Below are positions 57,655-64,000 of a stretch of 64,000 nt of DNA, one piece after another. Origin of the DNA: Salinimicrobium marinum. GTDB lineage: Bacteria; Bacteroidota; Bacteroidia; Flavobacteriales; Flavobacteriaceae. The notes beneath the pieces are model-generated. The model ran no database searches. It had not been told where the DNA came from and saw nothing but the letters and a program-made list of their open reading frames with translations. How positions within the stretch are numbered: the first letter of the stretch is position 1; each line of letters begins with the position of its first letter. The stretch spans positions 309,470 to 373,469 of the forward strand of contig NZ_BMXB01000001.1 of the NCBI RefSeq assembly GCF_014651535.1. Direction: 5' to 3'. A program made the position numbers and the translations under genes.

Positions 57655-59799
57655 ATGGAACATCACGACGAACACAAGGAGGAGTCAAAGAATTCAGCGA
57701 AGCGGGAAGCAAGAAAAGAAGAAGCTAACTTAAAGGATGACCTTGCTGAAAAAACAAAACATGGGCACAATAAGGCGATGGACCGGGACATGATGGATCA
57801 TGACAGGGGGAAACATGACGATGATGAACCCGCTCATGGCCATGCAGGTCATGATCACCATAAAATGATGATTGAAGATTTTAAGAAGCGTTTTTGGGTA
57901 ACTCTTGTTTTAACTATCCCAATCCTCTTTCTGTCGCCAATGATCCAGGATTTCTTTGGGTACAAATATCTTCTACCAGGAAATAAGTACATCCTTTTTG
58001 CCCTCTCGACTGTTGTTTACTTCTATGGAGGCTGGCCATTTTTGAAAGGCTTTTGGTCTGAAGTGAAAAAAGCTGCCCCAGGGATGATGACCCTCATTTC
58101 TATGGCAATTACAGTGGCTTATCTCTACAGTTCTGCCACGGTCTTTGGTCTCGAGGGTGTTGACTTTTTCTGGGAACTCGCTACGCTTATTGCTATTATG
58201 CTGGTAGGGCATTGGATTGAAATGAAATCTGTTTTGGGTGCTTCCAAAGCTTTACAGCTTTTGGTGAGTATGATGCCTGCGGAAGCGCATCGGGTAAACG
58301 GAGATCAGATTGAAGATGTAAAGCTGGATACGCTAAAAAAAGGAGATATAATTCTTGTTAAACCTGGTGAAAAAGTGCCTGCAGATGCTATAATCGTGGA
58401 GGGTGAAAGCTACCTGAATGAGTCGATGCTTACCGGGGAATCAAAACCGGTAAAGAAAAGTACAGATCAAAAAATAATTGGTGGATCTATTAACGGCAAT
58501 GGATCCTTAAAGGCTAAAGTCGAACATACCGGGAAGGATAGCTATCTCAATAAGGTGATCACTATGGTGGAGGAAGCGCAAAAATCCAAATCCAAAATGC
58601 AAAACCTTTCCGACAGGGCCGCAAAATGGTTGACCTACATAGCATTGGGTATTGGTTTTGGCACTCTTGCGGTTTGGTTGATCTTAGGCTTTCCTTTTGT
58701 GTACGCACTTGAGAGAATGGTGACGGTTATGGTCATTGCCTGCCCCCATGCGCTAGGACTGGCAATTCCACTTGTAGTCGCAATTTCTACAGCAGTATCT
58801 GCCCAAAATGGATTGTTAATTCGTAACCGAACGGCTTTTGAAGAATCCCGAAAAATTACCGCCTTACTTTTTGATAAAACCGGAACCCTTACTAAAGGGG
58901 ACTTCGGCGTCACCCGTATCGAATCTGTGAATGATAAATTCTCCAAGGAAGAGATTCTAAGGCTTTCCAGCGCGTTAGAACAGAGTTCTGAACACCCTAT
59001 TGCTGTTGGGATCATCAAAAAAGTAAAAGATGATAAAGTCCCTATTCCAAAACCAGAAAACTTTAATGCCATTACCGGCAAAGGAGTCGAGGCCACTGTA
59101 GAGGGAAAAGAGGTGAAAGTAGTAAGTCCTGGATACTTGCGGGATGAAAATATCAACATCCCCGAAGATGCCTATAGCGATGCAGCCGAAACTGTGGTTT
59201 TTGTATTGATCAACGGTGAATTAGCCGGGTATATCGCGCTTGCCGATGAGATTAGACCCGAGTCTGCAGACGCCATCAGGATATTTAAAGAGAACAATAT
59301 TAAAGTTTTTATGGCAACAGGGGATAATGAGAGGACCGCTAAAGCAGTTAGTGACAAACTCGGTCTGGATGGATATTATGCAGAAGTCTTACCCCATCAA
59401 AAAGTGGAAATAGTTAAAGAATTGGAAAGTAAGGGAGAATTTGTGGCCATGACCGGTGACGGGGTTAATGATGCGCCGGCTTTGGCTCAGGCGAACGTTG
59501 GTATTGCAGTAGGTTCGGGAACAGATGTGGCTGCAGAAACTGCCGATATCATCCTGGTCAACAGTAATCCTCAGGATATTGCCAATCTAATCCTTTTTGG
59601 AAAAGCTACTTATGATAAGATGATTCAGAACCTGGTATGGGCAACGGGTTATAACGTTGTAGCCATTCCATTAGCTGCCGGAGTACTTTATTCCACAGGT
59701 TTTGTGTTAGGACCTGCCGTTGGGGCCGTGTTTATGAGTTTGAGTACAGTTATTGTTGCAATTAATGCGCAGTTACTGAAGAAAAAGATTGGAAAATAG
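57655..59799 (+). CDS. copB: Cu/Ag P1B ATPase with CPH motif (CopB-type)
   Basis: This 714-residue P1B ATPase has a His/Asp/Met-rich N terminus (MDHDRGKHDDDEPAHGHAGH) instead of an HMA domain, the membrane site ACPHALGLAIP (C363, H365), the DKTGTLTKG phosphorylation loop (D407), SEHPIAVGI, and TGDGVNDAPALAQA. CPH with a His-rich tail marks the P1B-3 class that exports Cu(II)/Ag(I). The frame is intact. It follows the nucleotide genes directly, without a clear promoter of its own. Confidence 0.95.
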   Translation: MEHHDEHKEESKNSAKREARKEEANLKDDLAEKTKHGHNKAMDRDMMDHDRGKHDDDEPAHGHAGHDHHKMMIEDFKKRFWVTLVLTIPILFLSPMIQDFFGYKYLLPGNKYILFALSTVVYFYGGWPFLKGFWSEVKKAAPGMMTLISMAITVAYLYSSATVFGLEGVDFFWELATLIAIMLVGHWIEMKSVLGASKALQLLVSMMPAEAHRVNGDQIEDVKLDTLKKGDIILVKPGEKVPADAIIVEGESYLNESMLTGESKPVKKSTDQKIIGGSINGNGSLKAKVEHTGKDSYLNKVITMVEEAQKSKSKMQNLSDRAAKWLTYIALGIGFGTLAVWLILGFPFVYALERMVTVMVIACPHALGLAIPLVVAISTAVSAQNGLLIRNRTAFEESRKITALLFDKTGTLTKGDFGVTRIESVNDKFSKEEILRLSSALEQSSEHPIAVGIIKKVKDDKVPIPKPENFNAITGKGVEATVEGKEVKVVSPGYLRDENINIPEDAYSDAAETVVFVLINGELAGYIALADEIRPESADAIRIFKENNIKVFMATGDNERTAKAVSDKLGLDGYYAEVLPHQKVEIVKELESKGEFVAMTGDGVNDAPALAQANVGIAVGSGTDVAAETADIILVNSNPQDIANLILFGKATYDKMIQNLVWATGYNVVAIPLAAGVLYSTGFVLGPAVGAVFMSLSTVIVAINAQLLKKKIGK

Positions 59800-59998
59800 G
59801 AGAAAAAGTTCTTGGAAAATTTCATTTAATTTTCATGAAAAATTGTGCAATGGAGACACTTGCAAAGGCTAAAATATTTCTTTCTCACTGATTAGAATTA
59901 TAAAGGGAAATCAAGGGTCCAATTTTTACTTTGAAAAATAATATGTTTAGTTTTTAATGATATGTTTTGAAATAATTAAACCCGATTAAAATTAGGAT

Positions 59999-60550
59999 AT
60001 GACGAGACACAGAATAATGATACAGAAGTGGAAATATGATGAGGTTGGTCAGGATATAAAAAGAAGTACCTCAAGAGATCCTAATGAGATTTCTGCACCA
60101 CTTGAACATTTGGAAGAGCTTAAGAACAGCGACTACAAAATTGATGATCATTTTTCCAGGATTTATGGAAGGCAGATAGTTGATGCTACTGGAACAAGAG
60201 TGGGAAAGCTGAAGGATTTTTTGTTCGACAAAACCCAGAAAAGAATAAGATACCTCGTTGTGGGATTAGAGATAAATGTAAAAGAGGATAAGGATGTTTT
60301 AATTCCCATAGGAAGAGCAGAACTAAATCAAGAGAAACAAAAAATTGTTGTTCAGGAACAAGTAAGTGCTGAGAAACTAAAAACATTGCCCACCTATAAA
60401 AACTTAAAAAGTCTCGCTATTGAAGATGAAAAGAAGACTCTGCTAATTTTTTCCGCAAAACAAAAGGAGGAAATCAGTTATACGCAAGGGAATTTTTACA
60501 ACCAGGAGGATTTCAATGAAAGGACTTTTTTCGGTTCTGATGAAGAATGA
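59999..60550 (+). CDS. PRC-barrel domain protein
   Basis: This 183-residue protein has a PRC-barrel core near GRQIVDATGTRVGKLKDFLF and RIRYLVVGLEINVKEDKDVL, IPIGRAELNQEKQKIVVQEQ, and a C terminus with YKNLKSLAIEDEKKTLLIFS. PRC-barrel proteins act in ribosome processing, photosystem assembly or stress; stand-alone ones are of unknown function. A 199-bp gap precedes it. It is not visibly linked with the permease downstream. Confidence 0.85.
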   Translation: MTRHRIMIQKWKYDEVGQDIKRSTSRDPNEISAPLEHLEELKNSDYKIDDHFSRIYGRQIVDATGTRVGKLKDFLFDKTQKRIRYLVVGLEINVKEDKDVLIPIGRAELNQEKQKIVVQEQVSAEKLKTLPTYKNLKSLAIEDEKKTLLIFSAKQKEEISYTQGNFYNQEDFNERTFFGSDEE

Positions 60551-60662
60551 GGAAATGCAGGTCTACTTATAGTCAAAGGAATTCAGCTTATTAAATGAAA
60601 GCCCGGAATTTCCTTTTTTTGAAGTTATATTGAAGGTTGATTGATTTTTTTTAAAGAATTAT

Positions 60663-61985
60663 ATGTCTGAATATAAAAAGAACAGCCTTTCCCTTACCGG
60701 TGCGGTGGCAATGGGAACAGGTGTAATGATTGGTGCAGGGATTTTTGCGCTCCTTGGGCAGGTGGCCGAACTCTCCGGGGAATACTTTGCATATGCTTTT
60801 ATCCTGGGAGGAATTATTTCCGGTTTTAGTGCCTACTCTTATATTAAAATGTCCAATGCTTATCCTTCAGCAGGAGGGATAGCTATGTACCTGCAAAAAG
60901 CGTATGGCAAAGGAACTATTACAGCTGCCGCATCTTTGCTCATGGCCTTTTCTATGATTATTAATGAAAGCCTGGTCGCCAGGACATTTGGGAGTTACAC
61001 CTTGCAGCTATTTGATGCTGGGGAAAGAAGCTTCTGGGTTCCAGCCTTAGGGGTAGGATTGCTTATAACAGCCTTTGTTGTAAATATTCTTGGAAATAAA
61101 GCAATTGGAAAAATCTCCCTTTATATGGCAGCTTTAAAAATTGGAGGTTTAATTATTTTTGCAGCTGGAGCCCTTTGGGCTTCCGGGGTGGATCTGGATG
61201 CGGCTGTTCCTTCTGAAGAACGCAAAAACAGCATTGTTGATTATGTTGCTGCACTTGCCTTATCTATTTTGGCATATAAAGGTTTTACTACTATAACCAA
61301 TAGCGGGAGTGAAATTGAAAAGCCTCACAAAAATGTTAGTAGGGCCATAGTAATTTCTTTATCAACTTGTGTGGTAATCTATTTTTTAGTAGCTCTGGCT
61401 GTAGGATCGAATCTTTCTATTACTCAAATAATAGAAGCAAAAGATTACTCGCTTGCGGAAGCTGCTCGGCCCCTGTTCGGGGATTTTGGATTAATCTTTA
61501 CCGTTGGAATTGCTATTATAGCAACGGTTTCCGGGGTGATCGCCAGTATTTTTGCAGTTTCCCGGATGACAGGAATGCTCACAGATATGCATTTAATCCC
61601 CCATAGCCATCTTGGAATGTCTGGAACTATCCAAAGGCATATGCTGATATATATAGTAGTAATTGCAATTATCTTGACCATATTCTTTGACCTAAGCCGA
61701 ATTGCTTCTTTGGGTGCTATTTTCTACCTGGTCATGGATATAATCGTTCATGTGGGGGTTTTGAGATATCTGAGAAAGGAAGTAAAAGCAAAATCAGCTA
61801 TTTTGATTACAGCAATTATTCTTGATGTTGTTGTTCTTCTTGCCTTCTTGATTGTAAAATCTCAAACTGACATATTTATAATTTATGTCGCGGTTCCTTC
61901 TATTATTCTAATTTTTATTGCTGAATTTTTCTTTCTGAAAAACAGGTTTGACGAAGGGGAAGCTGATATGCATTCCCATGAGTAA
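60663..61985 (+). CDS. APC-family amino-acid permease
   Basis: This 440-residue inner-membrane transporter has about 12 helices. The first holds AMGTGVMIGAGIFALLGQ, the APC substrate-binding motif. Further segments are GGIAMYLQKAYGKGTITAAA and ALALSILAYKGFTTITNSGS. It should import or exchange an amino acid or polyamine; the substrate cannot be read from sequence. It ends with a His-containing hydrophilic tail. It stands alone between the PRC-barrel and HMA genes, with its own likely promoter in a 112-bp gap. Confidence 0.9.
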   Translation: MSEYKKNSLSLTGAVAMGTGVMIGAGIFALLGQVAELSGEYFAYAFILGGIISGFSAYSYIKMSNAYPSAGGIAMYLQKAYGKGTITAAASLLMAFSMIINESLVARTFGSYTLQLFDAGERSFWVPALGVGLLITAFVVNILGNKAIGKISLYMAALKIGGLIIFAAGALWASGVDLDAAVPSEERKNSIVDYVAALALSILAYKGFTTITNSGSEIEKPHKNVSRAIVISLSTCVVIYFLVALAVGSNLSITQIIEAKDYSLAEAARPLFGDFGLIFTVGIAIIATVSGVIASIFAVSRMTGMLTDMHLIPHSHLGMSGTIQRHMLIYIVVIAIILTIFFDLSRIASLGAIFYLVMDIIVHVGVLRYLRKEVKAKSAILITAIILDVVVLLAFLIVKSQTDIFIIYVAVPSIILIFIAEFFFLKNRFDEGEADMHSHE

Positions 61986-62045
61986 ATACAAATTCTACTT
62001 TTACAGAATAGTAGCGTAAATTATTTTAACTAAAAACGTAATTAA

Positions 62046-62288
62046 ATGACCCATAAATATAAAATATCAGGAATGACCTGCAACGGCTGCCGAAGTACGG
62101 TGGAGAAAGCTTTGCAGGGAGTTGAAGGAGTATCTAATGTTGAAGTAAACCTTCAGAATGAACAGGCAGTTATTGAGATGAAGCAGCATGTGCCCGTGGC
62201 AAAGCTACAGCAGGCACTGGAAGAAACGAAAGGAAGCTATTCTATTGCTCTACCACTTGAGGATGAAGGTAGTTCTCAAACAATATGA
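62046..62288 (+). CDS. HMA-domain copper chaperone (CopZ-like)
   Basis: This 80-residue single HMA domain has metal site GMTCNGCRSTVEKAL, then VEGVSNVEVNLQNEQAVIEM. It is nearly a copy in style of the HMA domain that begins the downstream ATPase pseudogene. It overlaps that reading frame by 4 bp (ATGA), so chaperone and pump were once translated together. With the pump dead, it may deliver copper to the CPH-type ATPase or serve as a buffer. Confidence 0.9.
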   Translation: MTHKYKISGMTCNGCRSTVEKALQGVEGVSNVEVNLQNEQAVIEMKQHVPVAKLQQALEETKGSYSIALPLEDEGSSQTI

Positions 62289-63128
62289 CGCATACCTATG
62301 CTGTTCACGGGATGACCTGCAACGGCTGCCGTAGCCGTGTCGAAAAAACCTTAAATGAAGTAGAAGGAGTCACAAAGGCTTCGGTAGACCTAGAAAAGGA
62401 AGAGGCGATGATAGAGATGGATAAACATATTCCACTTAAAACCTTTCAGAAAAAGCTGGAGGAAGATGGAGGAACTTATTCTATCACTGTGCCGGGAGAG
62501 AAACCCAAAAAACCGTCTAAAGAAAATACATAAAAAGCGACGGGAGGATCTGGAACCTTTTATTATCCAATGTACTGCGAGGAGGAAAAAACCTACAACA
62601 AACCCGGGGATTGCACGGTGTGTAGGGTGAATCTTGTGGAAGTACCGTTTTCGCAAAAGATGCCTCAGTGATTTACCTCCCTCAGGCATCCTAAAACAGT
62701 AGAGGATGAAATGGGTTCCTGCCCAATTTGCGGGATGGATCTTGTGCCTATGGAAGGAGGTGTGGATGGAGATGATAAGACTTAAGAAACTGCTGAAGAA
62801 GTTCTTGACTGCTACTGTCTTCACCGTTCCTAATTTAATAGCAGCGATGTCTGAGGAAATGTTTTCAGATAATCCACTGTTAGAGCTAATGGATTGAAAG
62901 TACCGGAAATGGGTTCATTTAGGGCTATCTGTTCCTGTTGTTTTTTATGCCACCTGGATGTTTTTTGAACGAGCTTATTGAAAACAAGACCCTGGGTATT
63001 CCAGTTGCAGCAGGATTGCCGTAGTCATTTTTAGTAATACTTCTTTCACCTATAATTGCTGCCTTGGCTATTGCAGCCCTGTTGCGGTAATAGCAAATGC
63101 TTGGCGTCTTAGAGCTGCAAAGGTTTAG
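62285..63128 (+). pseudogene. Degraded Cu(I) P1B-1 ATPase with large internal deletion
   Basis: The first 82 codons (62285-62533) form an HMA domain (GMTCNGCRSRVEKTL) that stops at a TAA. In the same frame follow a first metal-binding knuckle (FYYPMYCEEEKTYNKPGDC) and a further stop. Later frames give a second knuckle (GSCPICGMDLVPM), the first helices (LLKKFLTATVFTVPNLIAAM, then VPVVFYATWMFFERAY), and a jump to the C-terminal helices (TLGIPVAAG, VILLSPIIAALAIA) and VIANAWRLRAAKV before the stop at 63126. The entire catalytic core is missing. Confidence 0.85.
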
Positions 63129-63274
63129 CATATAATGAAAATCTATGGTTCCTTGACAAAGACATTACAATCTAAATTACCATTATCCTGGGATAGTGAA
63201 TGTATTTTCTAAAATAATAGAACAGGGCGAAATCCATAATAACTAATTTGTTCAAAATTGATACAAATTACGTT

Positions 63275-63463
63275 ATGGATTTCAAAAGAGAGAGAGATGC
63301 GAATAAGCGGCTATGGTGTCTGATTTTCGCTTCAATAGTAATTGTAGAGTTGGGATGGTGGATAGCAGAAGAAGTTTTCTGTGAGCCTGTAATAGAGGTT
63401 GATTCTAAAGGAGAGAAAGAAATTTCACCTAATGATTCTTTTTTTTGTAGGATTTCAGGATGA
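63275..63463 (+). CDS. Short membrane protein of unknown function
   Basis: The product has 62 residues from ATG 63275 (a TTG nine codons earlier is less likely): a basic start MDFKRERDANKR, one membrane helix (LIFASIVIVELGWWIAEEVF) and an acidic tail. No family is recognised. It lies 67 bp before the channel gene on the same strand and could be an associated subunit, but that is only position. Confidence 0.5.
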   Translation: MDFKRERDANKRLWCLIFASIVIVELGWWIAEEVFCEPVIEVDSKGEKEISPNDSFFCRISG

Positions 63464-63530
63464 ATTTCAGGGTCTATTTATATTGGCTTCTCAAAAATTA
63501 TAACATAGATAAAAACAAATAAATAATAAA

Positions 63531-64000
63531 ATGTCAGAAACATTGCTAATCCTTGGATTCATTATACTATTAATAGCTATACATGATTTCTTTTACACTA
63601 CTCTTTCCGCCAGTGGGGCGGGTTTTATTTCTGAAAATGTGGCAATTTTATCAGATAGGATACTACAGTTCTGTGTGGGGATTTTTGGGAGAAAGCTTTA
63701 TAACTATCACGGGCTATTCATAAATCTCATGATCCTCGCAGTATGGCTTTCTATGATTTGGTTTGGACTTTTCCTGGTTTATTCTTCCAACCCCGAGGAT
63801 ATTACTAACAGTAGCGGCAGAGTAGCAAATTTCTGGGAACGGCTCTATTTTACTGGATATATACTTTCTACTCTGGGGATGGGAAATTTTAAACCTATAT
63901 CGCCTTTTTTTGAACTGGTTACGAGCTGCTTTTCCTTCTTTGGATTCATTTTTTTCACCAGCTCGATGACTTATTTTCTTTCAGTTTCATCTGCTGTGGT
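63531..64000 (+). CDS. Potassium-channel-like membrane protein (partial)
   Basis: The gene starts at ATG 63531 and runs off the right edge; 156 codons are visible. Helices are ETLLILGFIILLIAIHDFF and LFINLMILAVWLSMIWFGLF, followed by a pore region with the filter-like TLGMGNFKPISPFFELV and then CFSFFGFIFFTSSMTYFLSV. The TLGMGNF motif is a variant of the K+ filter TxGYG with Met in place of Tyr, so ion selectivity is not certain. Confidence 0.8.
   Translation, partial: MSETLLILGFIILLIAIHDFFYTTLSASGAGFISENVAILSDRILQFCVGIFGRKLYNYHGLFINLMILAVWLSMIWFGLFLVYSSNPEDITNSSGRVANFWERLYFTGYILSTLGMGNFKPISPFFELVTSCFSFFGFIFFTSSMTYFLSVSSAV

Noticed and set aside
1-64000. CRISPR arrays, tRNA or rRNA genes and insertion sequences
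   Set aside because: I looked for regularly spaced repeats, cloverleaf folds with CCA ends and transposase motifs with terminal repeats and found none.

Overview
The window is AT-leaning DNA from a member of the Bacteroidota, most likely a marine or sediment Flavobacteriaceae. Three things point there: a CTnDOT-type tra operon with an RteC-family regulator, Bacteroidota-specific small families (HYC_CC_PP, DUF6660, DUF6503, DUF2911, DUF3347), and promoters of the Bacteroidota TAnnTTTG -7 type. No tRNA, rRNA or CRISPR array is visible. The content reads as one large integrative conjugative element, or a fragment of one, loaded with metal-resistance cargo. Neither end of the element is inside the window.

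Region 1 (1-11.4 kb): the end of a Fic/AlbA-type protein and a type I restriction subunit (hsdR) face a leftward conjugation operon, traE-F-G-I-J-K-M-N plus a lipoprotein. Beside it is a periplasmic amidase with a translationally coupled 32-codon ORF. Region 2 (11.4-14.5 kb): the element's replication and regulation genes, namely a DnaC-like ATPase, a replication-type winged-helix protein with 33-bp tandem repeats, an excisionase-like HTH protein and RteC. CCGTA/TACGG palindromes lie upstream of both the HTH gene and rteC. Region 3 (14.5-17.1 kb): a decaying two-gene module of a short asparaginase-like protein and a seven-helix membrane protein ending in a LuxR-type HTH. It is broken by an in-frame stop and disturbed by a ~740-bp tandem duplication.

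Region 4 (17.1-26.5 kb, leftward): a Zn/Cd/Co system of DUF6660 protein, an RND pump fused to its own outer-membrane channel, adaptor and Fur-like regulator, followed by a P1B-ATPase and a CDF-type transporter. The two transcription units share a 15-bp palindromic site at the same distance from the -7 box. Region 5 (27.0-29.6 kb, rightward): a mercury-type operon of ArsR-family regulator, MerT-P fusion, flavin disulfide reductase and GDCCVxC protein, apparently leaderless, with an 8-6-8 operator. Region 6 (30-46.2 kb): copper/silver resistance. It comprises two HYC_CC_PP small proteins, each followed by a hairpin and a large copper gene; a multicopper oxidase with a CopB-like barrel tail; CusA-C-B; three DUF3347 domains; an AraC regulator with an HMA-like sensor; YHS and Cys-rich proteins; and two matching, covarying intercistronic RNA hairpins.

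Region 7 (46.3-57.6 kb): a metabolic/stress island. It holds a GH65 phosphorylase, small membrane proteins, type II GAPDH, a PII-like protein, a USP, an ATP-cone/Mrr endonuclease-like protein, a beta-CASP nuclease, AMP phosphorylase and a PRPP synthetase-like protein. Region 8 (57.6-64 kb): a CPH-type copper ATPase, a PRC-barrel protein, an APC permease, an HMA chaperone, a degraded Cu-ATPase pseudogene with a large internal deletion, and the start of a potassium-channel-like gene.

The metal regions cover the inner-membrane, periplasmic and outer-membrane steps for Zn/Cd/Co, Hg and Cu/Ag. Several modules show recent loss: nonsense codons, internal deletions, a PepSY relic and a decayed duplicate. 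This fits cargo that is repeatedly gained and trimmed.
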